Shown one piece after another: positions 43,016-50,810 of a stretch of 64,000 nucleotides of DNA. The DNA is from Bin87 sp034420475 (lineage in GTDB: Bacteria > Chloroflexota > Dehalococcoidia > Lucifugimonadales > UBA3495): contig DAOULH010000069.1 in assembly GCA_034420475.1 (NCBI GenBank), forward strand, positions 7,750 through 71,749, written 5' to 3'. A model generated the notes under the pieces. That model was not told where the DNA came from, searched no databases, and saw nothing but the letters and a program-made list of their open reading frames with translations. Numbering within the stretch: the stretch's first letter is position 1; every line of letters begins with the position of its first letter. Both the position numbers and the translations under genes were made by a program.

Positions 43016-43465
43016 ATGGCAGGACAGAAATTCACATCCTGGGTACACGGCTCCGCGATGACCGGAGAGTACCTGAACCGGGTCACCTCGGTGCGCCACT
43101 GTGGGCCTTTCGCCCGCATCGAGGGCAACGAGGGCCAGAACGCCTGGATGCACTTCGCCATACCCACGCCCACGGTGCAGAACGGGAACCGGACCAAGGC
43201 CGAGTCGGTGTCGGTTTCCTTCCGCGCACGATCCCACGCCAACGTGGCCGAGGTGCTGGTGTACGACGGCGAGAAGATCATCGCCGAGCACCTGGGCATG
43301 GCCATCAAGGGCGACAACCTGGACGCCAGCTTCGAGATTCCGGGCGCGCCGGAGGTCGACCGGGGCATCAACGTGGTGGTAGGCGTCACCTTCGACGCGG
43401 GCGCGCCGGACATCCGCTCGATGCAGGTAGAAATCGTGGGCGTGGGCGTGGACTTCGAGGGATAG
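43016..43465 (+). CDS. DUF6623-like beta-sandwich protein
   Basis: 149 aa with caggaggt upstream. All-beta pattern: WVHGSAMTGEYLNRVTSVRH, AWMHFAIPTPTVQNGNR, VSVSFRARSHANVAEVLVYD and VGVTFDAGAPDIRSMQVEIV. No signal peptide. It resembles the DUF6623 group of small beta-sandwich proteins of unknown function; this name is given with modest certainty. A strong terminator follows. Confidence 0.6.
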   Translation: MAGQKFTSWVHGSAMTGEYLNRVTSVRHCGPFARIEGNEGQNAWMHFAIPTPTVQNGNRTKAESVSVSFRARSHANVAEVLVYDGEKIIAEHLGMAIKGDNLDASFEIPGAPEVDRGINVVVGVTFDAGAPDIRSMQVEIVGVGVDFEG

Positions 43466-43491
43466 CCGCGGCCGGCAATAAAACGGTTTCA

Positions 43492-43520
43492 AGGGCGGGT
43501 TTGGGACCCGCCCTAATTTT
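43492..43520 (+). terminator. rho-independent terminator
   Basis: agggcgggt and acccgccct form a perfect 9-bp stem with loop ttggg, followed by aatttt. It ends the 43016-43465 transcript and overlaps the end of the convergent PIN gene. Confidence 0.85.
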
Positions 43521-43923
43521 ATGGCTGCCAAAGCCGGCTCTCGGACCGCGCCGCCCGGCGCAGCCTGTTGTCCAGCGTGGCCATCATCACGTCACGCCGC
43601 AGGGCAAGTTCCAAATACACCGCGTCGTAGATCGACAGGACATGCGCTTTGGCTAACTCGTAGGCCGCATTCAGATCGGTCTGGTCGTCGGTGTCGATTG
43701 GCAGCGCGGTCAACGTCTCCAAGTGCTGAGCGGCTCGAGCCGCAGACATCCGATTTCGCCTCTCGCCGGTGAGCAGGACATTGCGCATCTCAATGTGCCA
43801 GAAGCGGGGAACCAACCAGCCGGAAATCAGCGGTGATACGAAGGCGGCGTCGGCGTAAGGTTCGTTTTCATCATCAAGAACCCACGCCGCCGCCACGGAG
43901 GTGTCCAGGGCGATGGCAGGCAT
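43519..43923 (-). CDS. VapC-type PIN toxin
   Basis: 134 aa from ATG 43923, which shares one base with the antitoxin stop (TGATG). IALDTSVAAAWVLDDEN holds the first catalytic Asp, HIEMRNVLL the Glu, and SIYDAVYLELALRRD, then MATLDNRLRRAA, the other acidic residues. All four PIN acidic positions are intact, unlike the PIN gene at 24076. It is predicted to be an RNase held by the Phd-like partner upstream. Confidence 0.85.
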   Translation of the reverse strand: MPAIALDTSVAAAWVLDDENEPYADAAFVSPLISGWLVPRFWHIEMRNVLLTGERRNRMSAARAAQHLETLTALPIDTDDQTDLNAAYELAKAHVLSIYDAVYLELALRRDVMMATLDNRLRRAARSESRLWQP

Positions 43924-44204
43924 CAGCGGCGCCCGTAACGTCGCCAATCTATGATGTCCCGCAAGCTGTCAGAGACCGTCTCCCACGGCTCCGGCGACCT
44001 GCCATCGCTTTCGTCGCTTGCCTTTTCGTTCTCGTCCAAAAGGTTACGCGGCGATTCCGAAGTCGGATCAGGAAGGGGAGCGGGGCAGAGATGCGCAACC
44101 GGCTGACCGTGGTGGGTTATCACCACCGTTTCACCCTGTCTTGCCGCCTCCAACAGCTCGAAAAGGATGAATTTGGCATCGTAGTCCTCAACTTCGCGCA
44201 TCAT
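43923..44204 (-). CDS. Phd/YefM-type antitoxin
   Basis: 93 aa. YDAKFILFELLEAARQGETV, then VITHHGQPVAHLCP, is the Phd/YefM DNA-binding fold. The acidic tail (ESPRNLLDENEKASDESDGR) is the part that folds on the toxin. It overlaps the PIN gene by one base. Confidence 0.82.
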   Translation of the reverse strand: MMREVEDYDAKFILFELLEAARQGETVVITHHGQPVAHLCPAPLPDPTSESPRNLLDENEKASDESDGRSPEPWETVSDSLRDIIDWRRYGRR

Positions 44205-44216
44205 TGGACCTCCGCG

Positions 44217-45104
44217 CTAGACTTGATCGGGCGACAGGCCGTGCTGCCGGAGGCGCTCTTCCAGAGCCTGGGCGCGGGCTTCGGCTTCCTGTCGGGCGTC
44301 CTCAGCTTCCTGGCGGGCGTCCTCAGCTTCCTGGCGGGCGTCTTCAGCGGCGTTGCGGGCGGTCTCGGCGGCATCTCGCTCCGCCTCGGCGGCCTGGCGG
44401 GCGGCCACTTCCTCGGCCAGGTAGCTGAGCCAGGTTTGCGCCTCCGGGTCATACAGGCGGAGTTCGCCGTCGGGACGCTGGCAGACTTCCAGCTCCAGCA
44501 CTTCACTGTACCCGCGGAGCATCCCGTCGTCGCCCCGCCCGATTTCGATGGGTTCGTATTCGCCCTCGCCTGAGACCGGGTCCGGGACCAACTGCTCGCC
44601 GACCAGGGCCGGGGAGAAAAGCTGGCCGGTGGGGTCGAAGCGCCAGTACTCGGTCACGCCCAGGGCGGCGTACAGGGCGCGCTTCTCCGTCATGTCGCGC
44701 ACGAAGGTGCTGGGCGAGGCGATTTCGAGAACGAAATCGGGCGTCTTGCCCCCCTCGCGCCAGATGATGTAGGAGCTGCGGAGGTGGTCCTCCACGCCGA
44801 ACACCACGAAAACGTCGGGGGCCAGGCGCACCGTGTTGTCGTTCATGCGGTAATAGATCAGCAGGTCGCCGGAGACGTAGACGTCATCGCGGTCGGCGTA
44901 GCGCTGGCGCAGGGCGAGCACGGTTTCGGTCAGCGGGTAAAACTGGGCGTCGGTTTCTGCCATTGGGTTCCCGTCCGATTCAGGGTAGTAGATGTCCGGG
45001 TCGTCCTCGGACAGCGGGCGATCCAGACCTTCCCGGACGAACCGGTTGACCAGTTCCTGGACCCTGATGCGCGGGCGGGTTTTTGCCTCGGTTGCGGTGG
45101 TCAT
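44217..45104 (-). CDS. Uma2 family protein with heptad-repeat coiled-coil tail
   Basis: 295 aa from ATG 45104. The Uma2 core (PD-(D/E)XK-like nuclease fold) is seen in VRLAPDVFVVFGVEDHLRSS, TPDFVLEIASPSTFVRDMTE and RALYAALGVTEYWRFDP. The acidic pair D (PDVF) and E-x-x (LEIAS) fits the active site. The C-terminal 55 residues form a coiled coil with exact seven-residue repeats EDARQEA, encoded by 21-nt tandem repeats. Uma2 families are expanded in Cyanobacteria and Chloroflexi; biological role unclear. Confidence 0.82.
   Translation of the reverse strand: MTTATEAKTRPRIRVQELVNRFVREGLDRPLSEDDPDIYYPESDGNPMAETDAQFYPLTETVLALRQRYADRDDVYVSGDLLIYYRMNDNTVRLAPDVFVVFGVEDHLRSSYIIWREGGKTPDFVLEIASPSTFVRDMTEKRALYAALGVTEYWRFDPTGQLFSPALVGEQLVPDPVSGEGEYEPIEIGRGDDGMLRGYSEVLELEVCQRPDGELRLYDPEAQTWLSYLAEEVAARQAAEAERDAAETARNAAEDARQEAEDARQEAEDARQEAEARAQALEERLRQHGLSPDQV
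44280..44345. repeat. 21-nt tandem repeat in Uma2 coding sequence
   Basis: About three units of cctggcgggcgtcctcagct plus one base encode the coiled-coil heptad EDARQEA on the minus strand. The phase is preserved, so copy number can change without breaking the frame. Confidence 0.8.
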
Positions 45105-45295
45105 GCTGGCTTTGCTCCCCATCCCAAGCGGCTGCGGGGGTGATTTTCTGCATGGATGGACACGGATGGACGGGATTGAATTGATTTTGATGAGCGGGCC
45201 GGACATCCCGTAAGGGCGGGGGATATAGGCTTTCACCCTCACCCTGTCCAATCACGTGGAACGCAAGAGGATCCGATGGATACGATCCGTTCCGG

Positions 45296-45583
45296 TCAGA
45301 CGCCTTCCACGATCATCACGTTGGAGATGGTGGAGGCGATGCGCAGTTCCTTGGGGCCGGCGTAGTCGTCGGAGTAGTACCAGCCGTTGGCCTTTTCGAG
45401 GCTGTCGAACTCCAGGATGACGGTGCGGCGGGTCGGTTGGTCGCCCTCCACCACGGTCACGTCGCCGCCGCGGGCCAGGTAGCGGCCGCCGTGCTTCTCG
45501 ATGGTGGCGGGAACCTGCCCACGATAGACCTCAAACTTCTCGGGATCGGTAACTTCAATCGTCGCGATGATATAGGCAGCCAT
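45296..45583 (-). CDS. DUF1330 family protein
   Basis: 95 aa from ATG 45583, with aaggaga upstream. MAAYIIATIEVTDPEKFEVY, then KHGGRYLARGGDVTVVEGD and RTVILEFDSLEKANGWYYS, is a full DUF1330 ferredoxin-like fold. Role unknown; such proteins are often near dehydrogenases, and the divergent neighbour is an aldehyde dehydrogenase. Confidence 0.88.
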   Translation of the reverse strand: MAAYIIATIEVTDPEKFEVYRGQVPATIEKHGGRYLARGGDVTVVEGDQPTRRTVILEFDSLEKANGWYYSDDYAGPKELRIASTISNVMIVEGV

Positions 45584-45759
45584 GGGTCGTCTCCTTGGTG
45601 AAATGCTGGCCGCCGGCGAGCAGGACGCTGCGGCCCATGTCATTCTAACCTGCGGGCGCCGCCGGCTACCATTCCGCTTGCCGTGGGTTGCGCCCGGTAG
45701 TATTCTGCAATGCACTTTCATGCCGCAACAGGCCCACGGAAACAGGAGCGCCTGCCAAG

Positions 45760-47256
45760 ATGCCCACCACCGAAGTTCGCACGCACAACAACTTTATCAA
45801 TGGCCAGTGGACGCCCTCCGACTCCGGCCGCACCTACTCCGTGTACAACCCCGCCCACAAGGACGTGCTCCTGGGGCACTTCCAGCTTTCCAACCCGGAG
45901 GACACCCTGCGCGCCGTGGCCGCCGCGTCGGAAGCCGCCGAAGGGTGGGCGGACACGCCGGCGCCGGTGCGCGCGCAGGTGCTCTTCCGCGCCCTGGAAA
46001 TCATGGACCGCCGCGCCGAGGAAATCGCCCGCACCATCACCGAGGAGGAGGGCAAGCCGCTGCCCGACGCCCGGGGCGAGGTCAAGCGAGCCATGAACAT
46101 CATGGAGTACGCAGCCGGCGAAGGCCGGCGGATGTTCGGCTACACCACCCCGTCGGAACTGCCCAACACGGTGGCCTACACGGTGCGCCGGCCCCTGGGG
46201 GTTGTTGGCATCATCACTCCGTGGAACTTCCCCATCGCCATTCCCGCGTGGAAGATGGCGCCGGCGCTGATCTGCGGCAACGCGCTCATCTTCAAGCCCG
46301 CTTCCAGCACCCCGCTGTGCGCGGTGAAGCTGACCGAGGTGTTCGAGGAGGCCGGCGTCCCCCCCGGCGTGCTGAACCTGATCACCGGCCCCGGCGGCAG
46401 CGTGGGCAACGCGCTGGTGGAATCGCCCGACGTGGCCGGCATCTCCTTCACGGGCAGCACTGAGATCGGCACGGACCTGTACACCCGGGGCGCATCGCTG
46501 CTGAAGAAGGTGCAGGCCGAGATGGGCGGCAAGAACGCCGTCATCCTGCTGGCCGACGCCGACCTGGACAAGGCGCTGGGCGGCATCGTGCAGGGCGCCT
46601 TCGGCTCCACAGGCCAACGTTGCACCGCCACCAGTCGGGTTATCGTCGAGGACGGGGTGTACGACCAGTTCATGGAGGAGTTGATCCAGCGCACGTCCAG
46701 GCTGACCATCGGCGACGGCTTGGAGGACGGCATCGACGTGAGCCCGCTGTCCAGCGAGTCGCAGCAGCGCACGGTGTCGGACTACATCTCCGTAGGCCGG
46801 GACGAAGGCGCGACCGTGGCCTTCGGCGGGCGCACACTCTCCGGCGGCATCTATGACGAGGGCTGGTACGTGGAGCCGACGATTTTCACCGACGTGACGC
46901 CGGACATGCGCATCGCCAAGGAGGAGATCTTCGGGCCGGTGCTGACGGTGTTCCGCGCCCGCGACCTGGAGCACGCGGTGGAGATCTCCAACAGCGTGAA
47001 GTTCGGCCTGTCGTCGTCAGTGTACACCCGCGACATCCCCCGGGCCTTCAAGTACATCAACACCGTGGACGCGGGTATGGTCCACGTGAACGCGCCCACT
47101 CTGGGCGGCGAGGTGCACCTGCCCTTCGGCGGCCTGAAGGCGTCCGGCGTGGGCCAGCGCGAGCAGGGCGTGGAGGCGGTGGACTTCTTCAGCGAGGTCA
47201 TCACCGTGTACATCGACTACGCCGACGAGGCCCGGGCGCAGGCGCGGTTCATCTGA
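45760..47256 (+). CDS. NAD(P)-dependent aldehyde dehydrogenase
   Basis: 498 aa from ATG 45760 (caggag upstream); the frame runs on to 45688. GIITPWNFPIAIPAWKMAPA, then FTGSTEIG, EMGGKNAVILL with the general-base Glu, and GSTGQRCTATSRVIV with the nucleophilic Cys are all intact. EEIFGPVLTVFRARDLEHAV and LPFGGLKASGVGQREQG end the fold. Nearest in style to semialdehyde dehydrogenases (succinate or 2-oxoglutarate semialdehyde). Confidence 0.9.
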   Translation: MPTTEVRTHNNFINGQWTPSDSGRTYSVYNPAHKDVLLGHFQLSNPEDTLRAVAAASEAAEGWADTPAPVRAQVLFRALEIMDRRAEEIARTITEEEGKPLPDARGEVKRAMNIMEYAAGEGRRMFGYTTPSELPNTVAYTVRRPLGVVGIITPWNFPIAIPAWKMAPALICGNALIFKPASSTPLCAVKLTEVFEEAGVPPGVLNLITGPGGSVGNALVESPDVAGISFTGSTEIGTDLYTRGASLLKKVQAEMGGKNAVILLADADLDKALGGIVQGAFGSTGQRCTATSRVIVEDGVYDQFMEELIQRTSRLTIGDGLEDGIDVSPLSSESQQRTVSDYISVGRDEGATVAFGGRTLSGGIYDEGWYVEPTIFTDVTPDMRIAKEEIFGPVLTVFRARDLEHAVEISNSVKFGLSSSVYTRDIPRAFKYINTVDAGMVHVNAPTLGGEVHLPFGGLKASGVGQREQGVEAVDFFSEVITVYIDYADEARAQARFI

Positions 47257-47266
47257 CCCTAGCCCC

Positions 47267-47345
47267 GTCATTGCGAGCGCAGCGCGGCAATCCCGCCGGT
47301 CTGACGGCGGTCTGGGTTGCCGCGCTGCTTTTGCTGTCGGCAGCA
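47267..47345. repeat. GTCATTGCGAG element overlapping the protease start
   Basis: gtcattgcgagcgcagcgcg is intact as the left arm; the right arm gggttgccgcgctgcttttg is decayed. The TTG start of the next gene is inside the left arm. Confidence 0.78.
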
Positions 47346-48044
47346 GCGTGCGGACCCAACGACGCTGAGCGGGAGGCGCGATTCCAGCGAGCGTTGGCGG
47401 ATGCCGTCGCGGAGGCCACGACGCCGCATCTGGCTGCCGTTTACCAGCAGGCATGGCCCTCGGTGTTCTACATCGAGCCCGAGGATGGGCAGCATGGCAC
47501 CGGCTGGCTGCTGGAGCCCGGGGTGATCGTCACCGCCGCCCACGTGGTCTCGGACAGCGAGGTGGTCACCGTGCGGCAGGCGGCCGCGCCGTCCTTCGTC
47601 GCCACAGTGGCCGGCAGGGACGTGCGCAAGGATGTCGCGCTGCTGCGGTACGACGTCACGGGAACACAAATGGGGATGGGCGCTGCCCCGCTGACGCTGG
47701 GCGACGCTGACATCAACGACATCGCGAAGGATCTGCTGGCTCTGGGCTACTCGGGCAGCGGCGTCAAGAGCGACGGCCAGGTGGGCTCGCCCAAAGCCAA
47801 CGCCGGCATCCTGTCCCAGATCACCAACTTCGGGGCGCAGAGCTACGGCCGCAACCTGGAGATGGACGCTCCCATTGACCCGGGCGACAGCGGCGGCCCC
47901 GTGCTGAACACGGCCGGCGAGGTGGTGGGCATGGTCCGCGCCGCCGCGCGCCGGACGCCGGGCGGCGTGCAGGTGGTGGGCACCTTCTACGCCGTGCACG
48001 CCGACGAGATACGGGCGGCGGTGGAGGGGATCAGAAGTCGCTGA
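47271..48044 (+). CDS. trypsin-like serine protease, lipoprotein, with repeat-derived signal peptide
   Basis: 257 aa. Lipoprotein signal with lipobox SAAAC (Cys27). Catalytic triad: His91 in TAAHVVSD, Asp121 in RKDVALLRY, Ser207 in DPGDSGGPV, as in DegP/HtrA-type S1C proteases, but no PDZ domain follows. The only possible start upstream of the hydrophobic stretch is the TTG at 47271, which is part of a palindromic repeat, so residues 1-25 come from repeat DNA. No Shine-Dalgarno. The 3' end overlaps the convergent Fic gene by 14 bp. Confidence 0.82.
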   Translation: MRAQRGNPAGLTAVWVAALLLLSAAACGPNDAEREARFQRALADAVAEATTPHLAAVYQQAWPSVFYIEPEDGQHGTGWLLEPGVIVTAAHVVSDSEVVTVRQAAAPSFVATVAGRDVRKDVALLRYDVTGTQMGMGAAPLTLGDADINDIAKDLLALGYSGSGVKSDGQVGSPKANAGILSQITNFGAQSYGRNLEMDAPIDPGDSGGPVLNTAGEVVGMVRAAARRTPGGVQVVGTFYAVHADEIRAAVEGIRSR

Positions 48045-49206
48045 AGCTTGGCTCGGACTGAATAACGTCAAGGATTCCCTCGGCCAGATACATCCGTGGG
48101 TGAGCACTGCTCCCATGACGGTTCAAGATGCGGGCATCCGTCAGTCTTTGGATATACCCCTGCGCCGTTTGGTTAGAAACATCCAATGTAGATGCGATAA
48201 GTGGAGCTGATGTAAATGGAAATTCGAATAAAGTATCTATAACACGGAACATTGCACCGGCAGTTTGCTGATTTTGCACTCTGGCATGGTATTCTTCTTG
48301 CAAATCCAGCAACCTTTCTACCCTTTCCAAAGCGTCGGTAGCAACTGTTGCCACGGCAGTCAGGAAGAATTGTATCCACTGGCCCCATTCACCATTGAGG
48401 CTGATACCAAGCAATAGGTCCATGTACTCTTGACGATGGATAGCAAGGTAGTTACTGAGATACAGTAAAGGATGTGCCAAATACCCACGCTCGCACAGCA
48501 GCAAAGTAATCAGCAACCGCCCCATACGACCATTGCCATCTTCAAAGGGGTGGATTGCCTCGAACTGATAATGGATCAATGCCAACTGGACCAGCAGTGG
48601 TATGCCCGAGTCAGAGTGCAGAAATTCTTCAAATTCGTGCAAAGTCACCAGCATTTCGGTTGGCGGCGGCGGGACATAGCGAGCGTGTTCTATCCCGGCA
48701 GATTCTCGTCCGATTATGACTTGTCGTGTACGAAACTCGCCCGGTCTGCGGTCACCGCCCCGTGCACCTGACATCAGCACTCGATGCACATCACGGATCA
48801 ACCGCAAACTTACTGGCAGATCCTGCAACCTTTGTAAGCCAAAGTGCAAAGCCCTTACATGGTTAGCAACTTCACGCGCATCATCCGGGTCCCGGACCGT
48901 GCCGCTAACCTGAAATTGGTAGACTTCCGCGATGTTCGAAGTCGTGCCCTCAATACCACTGGACGCTACCGCTTCACGCATTGCCATCGGCTGGCTTAAC
49001 AGGGATGGGCTGGGCAAGCTGGCTGCCCGTCCAGCCAGGCGGCTCAAGGCCTGATCCGCTTGGGACATCAACCCTACCGTATCGTCATCCCAAACGATGG
49101 CAGGCAAAAGCGGGTCAGGGACGAAAGCCGGCCAATACTTGCCATCAAGAGTGGCCGCTGGTACCAGACGGCCAGGACTGGCCTCAGTGAAATCCGCTTC
49201 ACGCAT
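48031..49206 (-). CDS. Fic family protein (AMP transferase) with class II inhibitory helix
   Basis: 391 aa from ATG 49206. The Fic motif HPFEDGNGRMGR is complete at residues 219-230. SSGIEGT at 82-88 is the (S/T)xxxE(G/N) inhibitory motif before the Fic core, giving self-inhibition. The C-terminal part contains a winged-helix-like segment (LIASTLDVSNQTAQGYIQRL), usual in this Fic subfamily (Fic/DUF4172-type). It adds AMP to target proteins. An array of inverted TGTAAGG sites lies upstream, suggesting tight control. Confidence 0.88.
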   Translation of the reverse strand: MREADFTEASPGRLVPAATLDGKYWPAFVPDPLLPAIVWDDDTVGLMSQADQALSRLAGRAASLPSPSLLSQPMAMREAVASSGIEGTTSNIAEVYQFQVSGTVRDPDDAREVANHVRALHFGLQRLQDLPVSLRLIRDVHRVLMSGARGGDRRPGEFRTRQVIIGRESAGIEHARYVPPPPTEMLVTLHEFEEFLHSDSGIPLLVQLALIHYQFEAIHPFEDGNGRMGRLLITLLLCERGYLAHPLLYLSNYLAIHRQEYMDLLLGISLNGEWGQWIQFFLTAVATVATDALERVERLLDLQEEYHARVQNQQTAGAMFRVIDTLFEFPFTSAPLIASTLDVSNQTAQGYIQRLTDARILNRHGSSAHPRMYLAEGILDVIQSEPSFSDF

Positions 49207-49295
49207 TGCGCATCCGCATACAGCCTCGGTACCCTGAGGGCCGGCCTTCAACGCCTCTCAGCACTGCTGCATAGGCTTGCAGCACGCCGCAGCTA

Positions 49296-49428
49296 GTGTA
49301 AGGAAACTTACACCCTTGGGGAGCAAATGTAAAGATCGCCCCCAATTCTTACATTTCTCTCAAGGAAATGTAAGGAACCTTGCATTACCACCGGGCCAAT
49401 GCAACCTTTCGCCGCCAACCTTACATTA
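49296..49428. promoter_or_regulatory. cluster of inverted TGTAAGG/CCTTACA sites upstream of fic
   Basis: Four related sites: gtgtaag-gaaa-cttacac (49296-49313), aaatgtaa with ttacattt (49325-49356, 16-bp spacer), aatgtaagg-aa-ccttgcatt (49367-49386, one mismatch), and a lone ccttacatta (49419-49428). This is AT-rich against a GC-rich background. Layout fits a multi-site operator for the divergent fic promoter region; the binding protein is unknown. Confidence 0.6.
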
Positions 49429-49451
49429 GCGGCGGCCCCTCCGCCGCCCCG

Positions 49452-49850
49452 TTACAGCGGCCGCCGGCCGGCGAAGCCCGTATCCGTGGGGTGCCACCAG
49501 TCTATGGAGGGCTCGCCGCGCTGCCAGCAGAGGTACACCACCTCGCCCTCCCGGCGGGACGGGAAGTCCACCAGGCCGCGGCCGATGTCGCGCACCTGGA
49601 TGCCCCGCTCGGTGATCTCGCGCACCGCGTCCTGAAGGCGCTGGGTGAGCTGGGAGACGATGCGCTCCGACTCGGCGATGTCCCCCTCGCTGCTGGAGTG
49701 GCCGTTGCTGCGGCGGCGGCGCAGCAGGGACAGCAACTCCTCCTGCTGGCGCACCAGCTCCGCCCGCAGCGGCGCCATGGCCTCGAATCGCTCCTCGAGC
49801 CACGGCACCAGGTCGTTGGCCTCTTCCCGGGTGAACATCCGCTCCTGCAT
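49452..49850 (-). CDS. DUF2203 family protein
   Basis: 132 aa from ATG 49850 (a TTG at 49871 would add seven residues). MFTREEANDLVPWLEERFEA is the DUF2203 opening, and the end RGLVDFPSRREGEVVYLCWQ, then GEPSIDWWHPTDTGFAGR, is its conserved C-terminal block. A helical hairpin lies between. Function unknown. It is divergent from trmI with only 20 bp between the start codons. Confidence 0.88.
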   Translation of the reverse strand: MQERMFTREEANDLVPWLEERFEAMAPLRAELVRQQEELLSLLRRRRSNGHSSSEGDIAESERIVSQLTQRLQDAVREITERGIQVRDIGRGLVDFPSRREGEVVYLCWQRGEPSIDWWHPTDTGFAGRRPL

Positions 49851-49858
49851 AACGGCGG

Positions 49859-49864
49859 TATAAT
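49859..49864 (+). promoter_or_regulatory. -10-like TATAAT, leaderless start of trmI
   Basis: TATAAT ends six bases before ATG 49871, the same spacing as at 30045-30050. It lies in the 20-bp divergent gap, which has no room for a ribosome binding site. Confidence 0.5.
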
Positions 49865-49870
49865 ACACCA

Positions 49871-50770
49871 ATGACTGCGCTTGACGATGATGCCAGCAAC
49901 GATAACGATCAGGATTGCAACAGGGGTGCGCCCCCGGCGATGACGGAGGCTGACGCTGGCGACCGCAGCCGGTTCCGCGCCGGCGAGCTGGCCCTGTTCC
50001 TGGACCGCAAGGGCCGCACCTATCAGGAGACGCTTAGCCACGGCGGCGAGTTCCACTGCCACCTGGGATGGCTGTCGCACGACGATGTCATCGGGCAGCC
50101 CGTGGGCGGCTGGTACACCACCAGCCGCGGCCACGTCATGCTTGGCATCAGGCCCACGCTGGGCGACTACGTGCGCCTGATGCCGCGGGGGCCCCAGGTG
50201 ATCTACGCCAAGGACCTGGGCAACATCGTGTCCATGGCCGACATTTTTCCCGGCGCCACGGTGGTTGAGGCGGGGCTAGGCTCCGGCGCGCTGACCACCG
50301 CCCTGCTGCGCGCCGTAGGCCCGATGGGGCGTGTCCATTCCTACGAGATCAACGAGGCGGTGGTGAACAAGGCGCTGTCCAACGTGCGCTCCGTGATACC
50401 CGACACCTCACGCCATGAGGTCACCGTGGGCGACATCTTCGAGGGCATCTCCGACACCGCGGTTGACCGGGTGATCCTGGACCTGCCGGAGCCGTGGCAC
50501 GCGGTGGACGCCGCCGCCAACGCGCTGATCACCGGCGGCATCCTGCTGTCCTTCCTGCCCACCATCCTCCAGGTGCAGGAGTTGGTGCTGGCGTTGAACG
50601 CCGATGGCAGGTTCGCCCGGGTGGAGACCGCCGAGACCATGCTGCGGGGCTGGAACGTGTCGCGGCGCAGCGTGCGGCCGGCCCATCGCATGGTGGCGCA
50701 CAGCGGATTCATCACCACGGCGGTGCGGTGCGTGCCGCCGGGGCGAGAGGGCTACGCCTCCAGGCCGTGA
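49871..50770 (+). CDS. trmI: tRNA (adenine-58-N1)-methyltransferase
   Basis: 299 aa from ATG 49871; Met24 (49940) is an alternative. The N-terminal beta domain is followed by GDYVRLMPRGPQVIYAKDLG, then the SAM-binding motif I VVEAGLGSGALTTALLRAVG and motif IV VILDLPEPWHAV. These are the TrmI/Trm61 signatures. It makes m1A58 in the T loop of tRNA as a homotetramer. The close divergent start with DUF2203 suggests a shared control region. Confidence 0.9.
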   Translation: MTALDDDASNDNDQDCNRGAPPAMTEADAGDRSRFRAGELALFLDRKGRTYQETLSHGGEFHCHLGWLSHDDVIGQPVGGWYTTSRGHVMLGIRPTLGDYVRLMPRGPQVIYAKDLGNIVSMADIFPGATVVEAGLGSGALTTALLRAVGPMGRVHSYEINEAVVNKALSNVRSVIPDTSRHEVTVGDIFEGISDTAVDRVILDLPEPWHAVDAAANALITGGILLSFLPTILQVQELVLALNADGRFARVETAETMLRGWNVSRRSVRPAHRMVAHSGFITTAVRCVPPGREGYASRP

Positions 50771-50810
50771 ACCCACTTGAATTTGAACGCTCGCGATAGA
50801 GAGGGGAGGA

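Noticed and set aside
49296..49428. CRISPR array
   Set aside because: The repeats are short inverted pairs with unequal spacers, not direct repeats with uniform spacers, and no cas gene is in the window.
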